From Burkholderiales bacterium (GTDB taxonomy: Bacteria > Pseudomonadota > Gammaproteobacteria > Burkholderiales > Burkholderiaceae_C): a stretch of 64,000 nucleotides of DNA. Of this stretch, positions 33,581-43,870 are shown in pieces. Position numbers and translations under genes: made by a program. The stretch covers positions 62,001 to 126,000 of the forward strand of contig JAJUGJ010000006.1 of NCBI GenBank assembly GCA_029268225.1, given 5' to 3'. How positions within the stretch are numbered: the first letter of the stretch is position 1; each line of letters starts with the position of its first letter. The notes under the pieces were generated by a model that worked only from the letters and a program-made list of their open reading frames with translations, was not told the DNA's origin and did not search any database.

Positions 33581-35482
33581 ATGTGCGGTATTTCAGGCCT
33601 GTTTGACACCCAGGGTCGACGTTCGTTCGACCCTGCGTTGGCGCAGCGCATCAACGATGTACAGGCCCATCGAGGGCCGGACGAAGCCGACCTGTATTTC
33701 GAGCCAGGTCTGATGCTGGGCCACCGGCGTTTGTCGGTGATCGACCTGGCAACCGGACAGCAGCCTTTGTTCAATGCCGATGGCACGGTGGGGATCGTCT
33801 TCAACGGCGAGATCTACAACTTCCAGAGCCTGCGCGCTGAACTGGAAGCCTTGGGCCATGTCTTCCGCACCCGCAGCGATACCGAGGTCATTGTGCAGGC
33901 CTGGATGGCCTGGGGGGCCGAGTGCGTGCACCGCCTGCGCGGCATGTTCGCCTTCGCCATCTGGGACCAGCGCGAGCAGACGCTGTTCATGGCGCGCGAC
34001 CGCATGGGTGTCAAACCCCTGCACTACGCTTTGCTCCCCGACGGTACGTTGGTGTTTGGGTCCGAGTTGAAGGTCATCACCGCCCACCCAGGGTTTGAGC
34101 GTCAGATCGACCCCAAGGCGGTTGAAGACTACTTCGCCTTGGGCTACGTGCCCGACCCACGCTGCATTTATCGCCAGGCTCATAAGCTGCCGCCCGCACA
34201 CACCCTTACGTGGCGACGTGGCCAAGCCGGCTTGCCCACACCCAAGCCTTACTGGGATGTCCACTTCACGCTGGACAACCCGATTTCGCTGGCCGATGCC
34301 GAGGCCGAATTGCGTGAGCGCATACGTGAGTCGGTGCGCCTGCGCATGATCGCCGATGTGCCGCTGGGTGCCTTCCTGTCGGGTGGCGTGGACTCCAGCG
34401 CGGTGGTGGCCACCATGGCGGGCTTGTCGAAGTTGCCGGTGCGCACCTGCGCCATCGGCTTTGACGATCCGAAGTTCAACGAGTCGGCCTTCGCGCAGAT
34501 GGTGGCCGACCGCTATCACACCGACCACCGTCTGGAGATCGTGCAGAGCGACGACTTCGACCTGATCGACACCTTGGCGCGTCTGTACGACGAGCCCTTT
34601 GCCGACAGCTCCGCTTTGCCCACGTACCGGGTGTGCCAGATGGCGCGCAAGCACGTGACGGTGGCCCTGTCGGGCGACGGTGGGGACGAGAGTCTGGGCG
34701 GCTACCGACGCTACCGCATGCACCTGGGCGAGGAGCGTGCGCGCCAGAGCTTGCCACTGGGCGTGCGCCAATCGGTGTTTGGCCCCTTGGGGCGCTGGTA
34801 CCCGAAGGCCGACTGGGCGCCGCGTCCGCTGCGCGCCAAGACCACCTTCCAGGCTTTGGCCATGGACTCGGCCGAGGCCTATCAGCACAGCATGTCGCGC
34901 CTGCGTGCCGAGCAGCGCGATGCCTTGTTCAGCGCTTCCTTCCAGCAAAGCCTCGGTGGCTACCAAACGGTCGAGCTGTTCCGTCAGCATGCGGCTCAGG
35001 CCAACACCGATGACCCGCTGGCACTCATCCAGTACCTGGACTACAAGACCTGGCTGGTGGGCGACATCAACACCAAGGTGGACCGGGCTGGCATGGCGCA
35101 TTCGCTGGAGGTGCGCGAGCCTCTGATGGACCATGAATTGGTCGAGTGGCTGGCGACCCTGCCCAGTTCGCTGAAGATTCAGGGCGGCGAGGGCAAGTAC
35201 GTGTTCAAGAAGGCGTTCGAGCCCTTGCTGCCGCACGACGTGTTGTACCGTCCCAAGATGGGCTTCTCGGTGCCGCTGGCGCGTTGGCTGCGTGGTCCAC
35301 TGGCGCAGCGCATGCGCGAATCGGTGCTGAGCGAGCGCATGATCGACAGCGGCTATTTCCAGCGTGAGGCGCTGGAGCGCATGGTCGAGGGGCATCTGAA
35401 AGGCCAGTCTGACCATTCCGACGCGCTGTGGGCTTTGATCATGTTTGATGCGTTCTTGCGTGTCAGCCACCAGACGGCGTGA
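33581..35482 (+). CDS. XrtA-system amidotransferase (asparagine synthetase-like)
   Basis: A 633-residue class II glutamine amidotransferase joined to an Asn-synthetase-like domain. The nucleophile Cys2 is in MCGISGLFD, and the ATP pyrophosphatase loop is FLSGGVDSSAVVA (about 266-278). Further motifs are LSGDGGDESLGGYRRY and KVDRAGMAHSLEVREPLMDH. In exosortase loci this enzyme probably amidates a uronic acid or other carboxyl group of the polymer; with WecC supplying ManNAcA in the same operon a uronamide is plausible. It follows xrtA by 3 bases. Confidence 0.92.
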   Translation: MCGISGLFDTQGRRSFDPALAQRINDVQAHRGPDEADLYFEPGLMLGHRRLSVIDLATGQQPLFNADGTVGIVFNGEIYNFQSLRAELEALGHVFRTRSDTEVIVQAWMAWGAECVHRLRGMFAFAIWDQREQTLFMARDRMGVKPLHYALLPDGTLVFGSELKVITAHPGFERQIDPKAVEDYFALGYVPDPRCIYRQAHKLPPAHTLTWRRGQAGLPTPKPYWDVHFTLDNPISLADAEAELRERIRESVRLRMIADVPLGAFLSGGVDSSAVVATMAGLSKLPVRTCAIGFDDPKFNESAFAQMVADRYHTDHRLEIVQSDDFDLIDTLARLYDEPFADSSALPTYRVCQMARKHVTVALSGDGGDESLGGYRRYRMHLGEERARQSLPLGVRQSVFGPLGRWYPKADWAPRPLRAKTTFQALAMDSAEAYQHSMSRLRAEQRDALFSASFQQSLGGYQTVELFRQHAAQANTDDPLALIQYLDYKTWLVGDINTKVDRAGMAHSLEVREPLMDHELVEWLATLPSSLKIQGGEGKYVFKKAFEPLLPHDVLYRPKMGFSVPLARWLRGPLAQRMRESVLSERMIDSGYFQREALERMVEGHLKGQSDHSDALWALIMFDAFLRVSHQTA

Positions 35483-36471
35483 GGCAGAGCGTGTCGGTGC
35501 AGCCCTTGGTTTCGGTCATCATGCCGGTGTTCAACGCCTCGTCCACGCTGGCGCAGGCCTTGAACAGCGTGCTCTGGCAAGGCTACGAGGCCATCGAAAT
35601 CGTTGCCGTGGACGATGGCTCCACCGATGACTCGCTGCGTGTCTTGAGTACTTATGGCGATGCCGTACGCGTGTTGCAACAGCATCAACAGGGCCCGGCC
35701 AGCGCACGCAATCTGGCCTTGCAGCACGCGAGGGGGCAATACGTCGCCTTCATCGACGCTGACGATGTGTGGTTGCCTGGCAAATTGCTCCGCCAGGTGA
35801 CCTACCTGCAGAACCATCCTGACGTCGCTGCCGTTTTCGGGCGGTTTTCGCGGTGGGAGGCTGGGACGTCCGATGGACGTTTTGCCGAGCCGCCCGCGCA
35901 AGATGCGTACGAGGCTGCGGCTCGGCGTTGGCAAGCGCAACCCGAGCCGCTGAGAACAACGGCCTTGCAGGGCGACCTGTACGCCGATCTGTTGCTGGAC
36001 AGCGTGGTGCACATCATCACCGCGCTGGTTCGTCGCTCTGCCATGGATGCAGCGCAGGGATTTGATGCGTCCCTCCGAACCGGATCCGACTACGATTTCT
36101 GGCTGCGCCTGTCACGTCAGCACCGCATCGACCAGTTGGATGACTGTGTCGCGTGGTATCGCATCCATGCGGACAGCATCACCCGACAGCCTTGGCCAGA
36201 GAATGCCGAATACCTCATCTTGCGGCGCGCTCTGGAGCGTTACGGTGCGCGTGGTGCGGACGGTCGGGTGGTGTCTGACCATGAACTCCAGCGCCGCTTG
36301 TTTGGCATCGCATTCGGGCATGGCTACCTGCATTTCTGGCATGGTCAGGCGGAGCATGCCAGACGGGCTTTTGCGCAGGCGCTGGCGCACTCGTTCTGGC
36401 ATCCCAAGGCTTGGGCGTATTGGTTGTTGACGTTTGTGCGAGGCAGCCAGCAGGCTGTCAAGGTGGTTTGA
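35479..36471 (+). CDS. Family 2 glycosyltransferase
   Basis: A 330-residue GT-A enzyme. The N-terminus reads VSVIMPVFNASSTLAQALNSV, followed by the nucleotide-binding VDDGSTDDS and the metal-binding AFIDADDVWLPGK (DXD-type). RTGSDYDFWLRLS contains the acceptor-side acidic residues. GTG 35479 overlaps the amidotransferase stop (GTGA); a second GTG at 35491 has a slightly better ribosome binding site (GAGG) and may be the true start. The C-terminal 60 residues are Ala- and His-rich helices. Confidence 0.88.
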   Translation: MRQSVSVQPLVSVIMPVFNASSTLAQALNSVLWQGYEAIEIVAVDDGSTDDSLRVLSTYGDAVRVLQQHQQGPASARNLALQHARGQYVAFIDADDVWLPGKLLRQVTYLQNHPDVAAVFGRFSRWEAGTSDGRFAEPPAQDAYEAAARRWQAQPEPLRTTALQGDLYADLLLDSVVHIITALVRRSAMDAAQGFDASLRTGSDYDFWLRLSRQHRIDQLDDCVAWYRIHADSITRQPWPENAEYLILRRALERYGARGADGRVVSDHELQRRLFGIAFGHGYLHFWHGQAEHARRAFAQALAHSFWHPKAWAYWLLTFVRGSQQAVKVV

Positions 36472-36473
36472 GC

Positions 36474-37610
36474 ATGCGTACCACTTCGCCCATTCGACTG
36501 ATGCACTTCGTGTACAGCTTCCACATGGGGGGGCTGGAGAACGTCGTCATCCAGTTGATCAACCGTCTACCGCCTGAGCGCTACCAGCACTGTCTCGTGT
36601 CTTTGACCGACATGGGAGACTTTATGGACCGCATACAGACCCCAGGTGTGGAGCGCGTCTGTCTGCACAAACCGCCAGGTCATGCCATTCCGCTGTACCC
36701 GGCCATCTACAAGCTGTTCCGGCGCTACCGCCCTCACGTTCTGCATACCTGCAACCTGGCCGCGCTCGAAGTGGTGCCGCTGGCGTGGTTGGCCCGCGTC
36801 CCGGTTCGCATCCATGCCGAGCACGGCTGGGATGCCAGCGACCCCAAGGGGCAGAACGTCAAGTATCAGCGTTTGCGCAAGCTTTACCGACCCTTCGTGA
36901 GCCACTACGTGTCGGTGTCGCAGGATTTGGACCAGTATCTGGCGCAGCGCATTGACGTGTCTGCTGATCGGCGCACCTTGATCGCCAATGGCGTGGACAC
37001 CGCCCAGTTTTCACCGCCTGCACATCGCAAGCCCCGTCCCGAAGGCTGCCCCTTTGAGCCGGGTCACCATTGGTTGATCGGCACGGTAGGACGTTTGCAG
37101 ACCGTGAAGAACCAGCCTTTGCTGGCGCACGCCTTCGTGCGTTTGCTGGACTTGTGCCCGACTGCACGTGAACACGCACGGCTGGTCATCGTGGGGGAGG
37201 GGCCATTGCGGACCGAGATCGAGCGCATCCTGTCTGCCGCGGGTGTGAGTCACCTCGCCTGGTTGCCGGGTGCGCGCGCCGATGTGGCCACCGTCTTGCA
37301 GTCCCTCGATTGTTTCGTCCTGCCGTCCCAGACTGAGGGGACGTCTTGCACACTGCAAGAAGCCATGTCCTGCGGCTTGCCCTCGGTGGCGACGGCCGTG
37401 GGCGGCACACCCGACCTGTTGACCGAAGAGATCACCGGCCGGCTGGTCCCTTCTGATGATGTGGATGCCATGGCGCACGCTTTGATGCATTACATGCTCA
37501 ATCCACAGCAAGCCCGCGACAATGGACGGGCTGCGCGCGCTCAGGCGCAACGAGACTTTGGCATGGATGCCATGGTGGCCTACTACGATCAATTGTTCCA
37601 ACGCTGTTGA
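36474..37610 (+). CDS. XrtA-system glycosyltransferase (TIGR03088-like, GT4 fold)
   Basis: A 378-residue GT-B glycosyltransferase. It opens IRLMHFVYSFHMGGLENVV, holds the acceptor-side HAEHGWDASDPKG, and the donor region VGRLQTVKNQ, GEGPLRTEIERI and QTEGTSCTLQEAMSCGLP, with Glu of the E-x7-E motif. This set is characteristic of the family of exosortase-associated transferases. It starts at ATG 36474, 2 bases after the previous stop. The specific linkage is unknown. Confidence 0.9.
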   Translation: MRTTSPIRLMHFVYSFHMGGLENVVIQLINRLPPERYQHCLVSLTDMGDFMDRIQTPGVERVCLHKPPGHAIPLYPAIYKLFRRYRPHVLHTCNLAALEVVPLAWLARVPVRIHAEHGWDASDPKGQNVKYQRLRKLYRPFVSHYVSVSQDLDQYLAQRIDVSADRRTLIANGVDTAQFSPPAHRKPRPEGCPFEPGHHWLIGTVGRLQTVKNQPLLAHAFVRLLDLCPTAREHARLVIVGEGPLRTEIERILSAAGVSHLAWLPGARADVATVLQSLDCFVLPSQTEGTSCTLQEAMSCGLPSVATAVGGTPDLLTEEITGRLVPSDDVDAMAHALMHYMLNPQQARDNGRAARAQAQRDFGMDAMVAYYDQLFQRC

Positions 37611-37611
37611 C

Positions 37612-38826
37612 ATGCGCATCCTTCACGTACTCGATCACTCCATTCCCCTGCACAGCGGTTACACCTTCCGTACCGCAGCCTTGTTGCGGGAGCAGCGTGC
37701 GCTCGGATGGGAGACCTTCCATGTCACCTCGCCCAAGCAGGGGGCGAAGTCGATGCCCGAAGAGACGGTCGATGGCTTGACCTTCTACCGCACGCAACCT
37801 GCGCAGGGGCGGGGTGCCAGCTGGCCCGTGGTGGGTGAGTGGCAATTGATGCGTGCGCTCGAGGCCCGTATCGAGGAGGTGGCCGAGCGCATCAAGCCTG
37901 ACATCATCCACGCTCACTCTCCTGTGCTGAACGCCATGCCTGCCTTGAGCGTCGGCGGCAAACTGGAGATCCCAGTGGTGTACGAGATCCGGGCCTTCTG
38001 GGAAGACGCAGCGGTGGATCACGGGACCACCCGAGAGGGCAGCTTGCGCTATCGCCTGACTCGTGGGTTGGAGACGTCTGCCATTCGCCGTGCCAACCAC
38101 GTCTTCACCATCTGTGAGGGACTGCGGGCCGACATCGTGGCGCGTGGCGTCTCGGCCAGCAAGGTGACGGTGATTCCCAATGCCGTGGACGTCGAGACTT
38201 TCCAGCTGGCGCAAGCCCCCGATCCCGCTTTGCAGGAAAAATGGGGGCTGCAGGGGCGTACCGTGGTCGGGTTCATCGGCTCGTTCTATGCCTATGAGGG
38301 ACTGGATCTGCTGGTGGCGGCTTTGCCTGAGGTGATCAAGTCGCGTCCGGATGCTTGCCTGCTGCTGGTGGGTGGTGGCCCTCAGGAGGCGGCGTTGAAG
38401 GCGCAGGTGCAGTCGCTGGGCTTGACGCAGCACGTGGTCTTCACTGGACGTGTGCCTCATGCCGAAGTCAACCGCTACTACGACCTGATCGACGTCCTGG
38501 CCTATCCGCGACACTCCATGCGTTTGACTGAACTGGTCACGCCGCTCAAGCCTTTGGAAGCCATGGCACAAGGGCATCTGTTCGTGGCCTCGGACGTGGG
38601 CGGGCACAAGGAACTCATCGAACACGGCAAGACCGGTTGGCTCTTCAAGGCCGATGACAAGGCCGCGCTTGCAAATGCGATTGTGGACATGCTGACGCAC
38701 CCGGAGCGCTGGCCGCAAATGAAGGCCAACGGCAGAGAGTTCGTCGAGTCCGTGCGCAACTGGCGCAACAGTGTCGCCAACTACCGGCAAGCTTACGAAG
38801 ACATCCGGAACGGGAGCCACGCATGA
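37612..38826 (+). CDS. XrtA-system glycosyltransferase (TIGR04063-like, GT4 fold)
   Basis: A 404-residue GT-B enzyme opening [20 protein letters not shown], with [16 protein letters not shown] and the donor region [15 protein letters not shown] and [17 protein letters not shown]. The sequence [12 protein letters not shown] is typical of a subfamily tied to exosortase A. ATG 37612 is one base after the previous stop, and its end overlaps wecB by 4 bases. Together with the two preceding genes it makes three transferases in a row acting on the same repeat unit. Confidence 0.9.
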   Translation: MRILHVLDHSIPLHSGYTFRTAALLREQRALGWETFHVTSPKQGAKSMPEETVDGLTFYRTQPAQGRGASWPVVGEWQLMRALEARIEEVAERIKPDIIHAHSPVLNAMPALSVGGKLEIPVVYEIRAFWEDAAVDHGTTREGSLRYRLTRGLETSAIRRANHVFTICEGLRADIVARGVSASKVTVIPNAVDVETFQLAQAPDPALQEKWGLQGRTVVGFIGSFYAYEGLDLLVAALPEVIKSRPDACLLLVGGGPQEAALKAQVQSLGLTQHVVFTGRVPHAEVNRYYDLIDVLAYPRHSMRLTELVTPLKPLEAMAQGHLFVASDVGGHKELIEHGKTGWLFKADDKAALANAIVDMLTHPERWPQMKANGREFVESVRNWRNSVANYRQAYEDIRNGSHA

Positions 38827-39959
38827 AAGTGATGGTGGTATTTGGCACGCGGCCCGAGGCCATCAAGATGGCGCCCCTGGTGAAGGCCTTGCAGGCAACC
38901 TCCGGACTTCAGACCGTGGTGTGTGTGACCGCGCAGCATCGGCAGATGCTGGATCAGGTTTTACGTCTGTTCGAGATCACGCCCGAGCACGACCTCGACG
39001 TGATGAAGCCTGGGCAAGACCTGTACGACATCACCAGCAACATTCTGCTGGGCTTGCGTCCGGTGTTGGCCGCCGAGCGCCCGGATTGGGTGCTGGTGCA
39101 TGGTGACACCACCACCACGCTGGCGACCACCCTGGCCGCTTACTACGCGCGCATTCCGGTTGCCCACATTGAAGCTGGCCTGCGCACGGGAGACAAGTAC
39201 GCGCCGTTTCCGGAGGAGATGAATCGCAAGATCACCGGTGCGGTGGCAGACCTGCACTTCGCCCCGACCGCCGCCTCCGAGGCCAATTTGCTGGCGGAAG
39301 GCGTATCCGCTGCAAGCATCCATGTGACCGGCAACACCGTCATCGACGCGCTGCTCGCCGTGGTGAACAAGCTCAAAACCGTTGCGACGCTGCAAACCGA
39401 GTTGGCCGAGCGCTTCCGCTTCCTCGATGCCAGCAAGCGACTGATCCTGGTGACCGGGCATCGGCGAGAGAACTTCGGGGAAGGCTTTCAGAACATTTGC
39501 CACGCCCTGGCCGATGTGGCCGAGCGCCACCCTGAGGTGGAGATTCTGTATCCGGTGCACCTGAACCCCAATGTGCGCCAGCCGGTGCAGGACATTCTGG
39601 CTGCACGGGGCTTGTCGAATGTTCACCTCATCGAGCCGGTGGACTACCTGCCTTTTGTTTACCTGATGAACCGCAGCCACCTCATCATCACCGACTCCGG
39701 TGGGGTCCAGGAGGAGGCGCCATCGCTGGGCAAACCAGTGCTGGTCATGCGAGAGACCACCGAGCGGCCCGAGGCAGTGGCCGCCGGAACCGTCAAGCTG
39801 GTGGGCACCTCGCGGGAGGCCATTGTGCGTGAGTGCGAGCGACTGCTCACCGACTCAGATGCCTACCAGGCCATGTCACGCGCGCACAATCCATACGGTG
39901 ATGGAAAGGCCGTGGCGCGCATCGTGCACACACTAACGAATATGCAAGGGAGAGTTTGA
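38823..39959 (+). CDS. wecB: UDP-N-acetylglucosamine 2-epimerase (non-hydrolysing)
   Basis: Converts UDP-GlcNAc to UDP-ManNAc in the cytoplasm. The 378-residue protein opens [21 protein letters not shown] and includes [38 protein letters not shown] and [21 protein letters not shown], the standard active-site segments. It overlaps the preceding transferase by 4 bases and is followed with no gap by wecC, so the pair supplies UDP-ManNAcA to the polymer. Confidence 0.96.
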   Translation: MKVMVVFGTRPEAIKMAPLVKALQATSGLQTVVCVTAQHRQMLDQVLRLFEITPEHDLDVMKPGQDLYDITSNILLGLRPVLAAERPDWVLVHGDTTTTLATTLAAYYARIPVAHIEAGLRTGDKYAPFPEEMNRKITGAVADLHFAPTAASEANLLAEGVSAASIHVTGNTVIDALLAVVNKLKTVATLQTELAERFRFLDASKRLILVTGHRRENFGEGFQNICHALADVAERHPEVEILYPVHLNPNVRQPVQDILAARGLSNVHLIEPVDYLPFVYLMNRSHLIITDSGGVQEEAPSLGKPVLVMRETTERPEAVAAGTVKLVGTSREAIVRECERLLTDSDAYQAMSRAHNPYGDGKAVARIVHTLTNMQGRV

Positions 39960-41180
39960 ATGGCACGCGAACTGCAAAAGATCATCGTCATGGGGCTGGG
40001 CTACATCGGCCTGCCCACGGCTTCGATGCTGGCGACCAAGGGGCACACTGTGGTGGGTGTGGACGTCAACGAAGCAGCGGTCAACACCATCAATTCGGGG
40101 CGCATTCACATCATCGAGCCGGATTTGGACGTCCTGGTGCGATCGGCCGTCAACAGTGGCAACCTGCGTGCCTCGTTGGTACCGGAAGAGGGCGACACCT
40201 TCATCATCGCGGTGCCCACACCTTTCAAGGTCGAGGGGGACAACCCGAAGGCGCCGGACCTGTCGTACGTCGAGGCAGCGACGCGGGCCATCGTGCCTTA
40301 TCTGCGTGAGGACAACCTCATCATTCTGGAGTCCACTTCACCCGTGGGCACCACCGAGTTGATCGAGCGCATCGTGCGCGAAGCACGGCCCGAGCTGGCG
40401 GGCAAGGTGCACGCAGCGCACTGCCCTGAGCGAGTGCTGCCGGGCCACATCCTGCGCGAGTTGGTGGATAACGACCGCATCATCGGTGGCACCACCAAGG
40501 CGGCGGTGGCCAAGGCCAAGGCCTTGTACAAGACCTTCTGCAATGGCGCCATTCTCGAGACGGACAGCAAGACCGCTGAGCTGTCGAAGCTGGTCGAGAA
40601 CTCCTTCCGCGACGTCAACATTGCGTTTGCCAACGAGCTCTCCGTGATCTGCGACAAGCTGGGCATCAATGTTTGGGAAACCATCTCACTGGCCAACCGC
40701 CATCCGCGCGTCAACATCCTTCAGCCCGGTCCGGGTGTGGGAGGACACTGCATTGCCGTGGACCCTTGGTTCATCGTATCGAGTGCCCCGAAGGAGGCTC
40801 GCCTCATTCGCACGGCGCGTGAGGTCAATGACGACAAGCCGCACTGGGTGATCGAACGCGTGCGTGCCAAGGCCGCGCGCTTCAAAGAACCGGTGATCGC
40901 GTGTTTGGGGCTGACCTTCAAGGCCAACATTGATGACATGCGCGAATCGCCCTCGTTGGAGATCGTGCAGCACTTGCGCGGGGCGCAGATTGGCGAGATC
41001 TTGGCCTGTGACCCGAATGTGGACCCGGCGAAAGCCCCGTTCCCTTTGACAGACTTGAAGACGGCACTTCAGAAAGCCGACATCTTGCTGCTGCTGGTCG
41101 ATCATGAAGAGTTCATGGACTTGGACCGAGAGCTGATCAAGGACAAGGTGGTGATTGACACCAAGGGCGTGTGGCGTTGA
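39960..41180 (+). CDS. wecC: UDP-N-acetyl-D-mannosamine dehydrogenase
   Basis: Oxidises UDP-ManNAc twice to UDP-ManNAcA with NAD. The 406-residue protein has the Rossmann opening IIVMGLGYIGLPTASMLA, the central CPERVLPGHILRELVDNDRIIGG, the catalytic Cys in GVGGHCIAVDPWF, and ACLGLTFKANIDDMRESPS. The start ATG directly follows the wecB stop codon. Together with wecB it shows that the repeat unit contains an N-acetylated uronic acid, which could be the target of the amidotransferase and deacetylase above. Confidence 0.95.
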   Translation: MARELQKIIVMGLGYIGLPTASMLATKGHTVVGVDVNEAAVNTINSGRIHIIEPDLDVLVRSAVNSGNLRASLVPEEGDTFIIAVPTPFKVEGDNPKAPDLSYVEAATRAIVPYLREDNLIILESTSPVGTTELIERIVREARPELAGKVHAAHCPERVLPGHILRELVDNDRIIGGTTKAAVAKAKALYKTFCNGAILETDSKTAELSKLVENSFRDVNIAFANELSVICDKLGINVWETISLANRHPRVNILQPGPGVGGHCIAVDPWFIVSSAPKEARLIRTAREVNDDKPHWVIERVRAKAARFKEPVIACLGLTFKANIDDMRESPSLEIVQHLRGAQIGEILACDPNVDPAKAPFPLTDLKTALQKADILLLLVDHEEFMDLDRELIKDKVVIDTKGVWR

Positions 41181-42406
41181 TGGCCGAGCAGGCACAGCGA
41201 CCAGCGCTGCTGGTGTACTCAAGCCTGTTTCCCAGCCCTGCGCAGCCGAGTGCGGGTGTCTTCGTACGTGAACGAATGTTCAGGGTGGCGGCGCACCTGC
41301 CGATTGTGGTGGTTGCACCGACGCCTTGGTTTCCATTGCAGTCGCTCTTGCGTCTGATCAAGCCTCATTTCCGCCCCATGCCGCCGCGGTATCTGCAGCA
41401 ACAAGGCGTGGACGTTTGGTATCCCCGCTACCTCTCGTTTCCTGGCATCTTCAAGCAGTGGGATGGCTGGTTCATGGCGATGAGCACCTACGCCACCGTG
41501 CGACGATTGAAGCGGGCAGGGCTTGTGGATGTCATTGATGCCCATTTCGCGTACCCGGACGGCTACGCGGCAACTTTCTTGGGTCGGTGGTTGAAGCTGC
41601 CGGTTGCCGTCACACTGCGAGGCACCGAACTTCGTCATGCACGGACGCCAGCTTTGGCGGGTGCGTTGAAAAAGGCCGTCCAGCGAGCAGATCAGATCAT
41701 CGCCGTCTCCTCCGAGTTACAGCACCTGGCTTTGTCCTTGGGGGCGGATGCCGCCAATACGGAGGTGGTTGGCAATGGTGTCGACATCAGCAAATTTCGA
41801 CCTTGGCCCAAAGAACTGGCGCGGTCGAGATTGGGCATTGACGCCGATGCGCGCGTGTTGATCTCAGTGGGGGGGATGGTGGAGCGCAAGGGGTTTCACC
41901 GTGTGATCCCTTTGCTGCCCGATTTGCTGAAGGTTCAGCCCAATTTGCTTTACCTGATTGTTGGCGGTGCCAGCGCGGAAGGCAACAACCGTGCGGAATT
42001 GGAGAAGATGGTCGCGGAACTGAATTTGGTCCAGCACGTTCGTTTTCTGGGCCCAAAGCCACACGAAGATTTGGCCGAGATTCTCAGTGCTGCCGATGTT
42101 TTCGTGCTCGCCACCAGGGCGGAAGGTTGGGCCAACGTGTTTCTGGAGGCAATGGCTTGCGGATTGCCGGTGATCACCACCGATGTAGGGGGCAACCGTG
42201 AAGTGGTATGCCGGCCAGAACTGGGCGAAGTGGTGCCATTTGGTGATGAGAAGGCCTTGAGTCGTGCGCTGGCATCTGCGTTGCAGACCCAATGGCGATC
42301 CGACGAGATCCGGCGGTATGCCGAGGAGAACGCTTGGCCCTGCCGTGTTGCGGTGCTGTTGGAGAAGTTCCGGCGCATGTACACGAACCAGCACGGAGCG
42401 CATTGA
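41180..42406 (+). CDS. Family 4 glycosyltransferase
   Basis: A 408-residue GT-B transferase opening ALLVYSSLFPSPAQPSAGVF. Acceptor-side and donor-side parts are visible: DAHFAYPDGYAATFLGRWL, ISVGGMVERKGFHRVI and LATRAEGWANVFLEAMACGLP. ATG 41180 overlaps the wecC stop (TGATG), which supports it over a GTG three codons earlier. It belongs to the plus-strand operon. The sugar is not known. Confidence 0.9.
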   Translation: MAEQAQRPALLVYSSLFPSPAQPSAGVFVRERMFRVAAHLPIVVVAPTPWFPLQSLLRLIKPHFRPMPPRYLQQQGVDVWYPRYLSFPGIFKQWDGWFMAMSTYATVRRLKRAGLVDVIDAHFAYPDGYAATFLGRWLKLPVAVTLRGTELRHARTPALAGALKKAVQRADQIIAVSSELQHLALSLGADAANTEVVGNGVDISKFRPWPKELARSRLGIDADARVLISVGGMVERKGFHRVIPLLPDLLKVQPNLLYLIVGGASAEGNNRAELEKMVAELNLVQHVRFLGPKPHEDLAEILSAADVFVLATRAEGWANVFLEAMACGLPVITTDVGGNREVVCRPELGEVVPFGDEKALSRALASALQTQWRSDEIRRYAEENAWPCRVAVLLEKFRRMYTNQHGAH

Positions 42407-42408
42407 TC

Positions 42409-42555
42409 ATGGAATCCTTGCTGTTTGCGCTGGACGTGCTCTTGCTGGCCTATTGCTGCTGGATGATCGTGAAGTTCAACAAAAAGCAAGACAGGACGCC
42501 GGCTGACTTGGGCTTGTTTGCTTACGAAGAAGACAAAGAAAAGGGCAAAAAGTGA
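42409..42555 (+). CDS. Small membrane protein, 48 aa
   Basis: A short gene between the last transferase and the ligase. One hydrophobic helix (about residues 4-22, LLFALDVLLLAYCCWMIV) is followed by a charged tail KFNKKQDRTPADLGLFAYEEDKEK. It starts 2 bases after the preceding stop and its stop overlaps the next start (GTGA), so it is clearly part of the operon. Similar small membrane proteins are common at this place in exosortase loci; I cannot name its function. It might assist the adjacent ligase. Confidence 0.75.
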   Translation: MESLLFALDVLLLAYCCWMIVKFNKKQDRTPADLGLFAYEEDKEKGKK

Positions 42556-43838
42556 GAGACCTTTTCATGTTTGTCGTCACGCTGGGGTTGGTGCCCATGG
42601 CGTTCATGGACGGATTCATTGCGTTCCTGCTGTGGATTTTCACGACGGTGATGTCGCCAGGGAATTACCTGTACGGGTTCATGCTGGACTTCAGGTTCGT
42701 GTTTGTTTTCGCAGGGATTGCCACGCTGCTGCTGATTCTGGGACGGGTCAAAGACCGCGGGAAGTTTCAATGGAATGCCAGCACGGTTTTGCTGCTTTGT
42801 TTCGTTGTGCACGGCATGCTCTCTGCGGCCTTTGCGTTACAACCCAACCCGCTGCTGGAAATTCGTGTGGAGACCTTCTGGAAAGGGATGGCGCTCGCAT
42901 TGATGGCGCCGTTCTTTCTCAGTTCACGTTGGCGCATTCATCTGACTGTGGTGGTGCTGGCCTTGGGTTTGGGGCTGCACGCGGTGGTTGATGGGCTGAA
43001 AGTGATTGCGTCGGGCGGCGCTCACAATGTTGTCGGAGTGCCGAACTCTAGCCTCACGGACAACAATCTGTACGCACTGGGTATGGCCATGTTGGTGCCA
43101 CTCTTGATGTACTTGTATCGCTACAGTGCAGTGAAGTATGCCAAGTGGGCCGCTGCTGTCGGCGTACTGCTGACCATCATGACCATCATCGGGACCAATT
43201 CCCGTGGGGGTTTCCTGGCACTCGCTGTGGTAGGACTCTGGTACTGGATCATCAGCCCTCGCAAGATCGTGTCTCTGCTGCTCGTTGCAGTCCTGGCGCT
43301 CGGTGTCATGCAAGCAGCGCCGGAGCGTTGGTTCGATCGCATCGAGTCGATCCAGACAGCCAGCGAAGATGACTCGTTCATGAACCGCGTTGCCGCGTGG
43401 CGGGTGAGCCTGGCCATTGCCAACGATCACCCGGTGCTGGGTGGGGGGTTCAATGCCGTGCAGAACTTTTGGATTTGGGACGAGTACAAGGATCGCCCCA
43501 GCCCCTTCACGATTGACATGAGCAGGTACACACCCAAAGCGGCGCACAGTGTTTATTTTCAGGTATTGGGTGACCTGGGCTATGTCGGCTTGATGCTCTT
43601 CCTGGCGTTGCTGGCCTCGGCGTTTCATGCACGTCGGCGCGTCAAGGCCATCGTGACGAAGACTGGCCGAGGTTGGTGGGCACTCGATCTGAGCAATGCC
43701 GGATGCCTTGCCTTGGTTGCCTTCATGGCTGCCGGTGGCGGTGTCAGTCTGGCATATTTTGAGTTGGTTTACTTTTTGATCGTGATGCTTGCTGCTTTGC
43801 CTGCGGTTGTGGAAAATGAAAACCGGATCATTTATTGA
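42552..43838 (+). CDS. O-glycosylation ligase-like / polymerase-like membrane protein (XrtA system)
   Basis: A 428-residue multi-helix inner-membrane protein of the Wzy/WaaL O-ligase superfamily (TIGR03097 by my reading). It begins with GTG 42552 and has about ten hydrophobic helices. The large periplasmic loop contains NRVAAWRVSLAIANDHPVLGGGFNAV and AAHSVYFQVLGDLGYVG, with the conserved Arg and His of this superfamily. It may polymerise the repeat units or attach glycans to protein. It is the last gene of the plus-strand operon, and its stop lies in a 12-bp inverted repeat. Confidence 0.88.
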   Translation: MRDLFMFVVTLGLVPMAFMDGFIAFLLWIFTTVMSPGNYLYGFMLDFRFVFVFAGIATLLLILGRVKDRGKFQWNASTVLLLCFVVHGMLSAAFALQPNPLLEIRVETFWKGMALALMAPFFLSSRWRIHLTVVVLALGLGLHAVVDGLKVIASGGAHNVVGVPNSSLTDNNLYALGMAMLVPLLMYLYRYSAVKYAKWAAAVGVLLTIMTIIGTNSRGGFLALAVVGLWYWIISPRKIVSLLLVAVLALGVMQAAPERWFDRIESIQTASEDDSFMNRVAAWRVSLAIANDHPVLGGGFNAVQNFWIWDEYKDRPSPFTIDMSRYTPKAAHSVYFQVLGDLGYVGLMLFLALLASAFHARRRVKAIVTKTGRGWWALDLSNAGCLALVAFMAAGGGVSLAYFELVYFLIVMLAALPAVVENENRIIY

Positions 43839-43870
43839 TGGAAATTGATTGCTATGACATCAATTTCCAT
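43838..43870. terminator. Perfect 12-bp inverted repeat across two convergent stop codons
   Basis: ATGGAAATTGAT (43838-43849) and ATCAATTTCCAT (43859-43870) form a perfect stem with a 9-base loop. It touches the stop codon of the ligase gene on one side and that of the membrane protein gene on the other. No T-run follows on the plus strand, so it is only a likely bidirectional transcript end. Confidence 0.6.
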
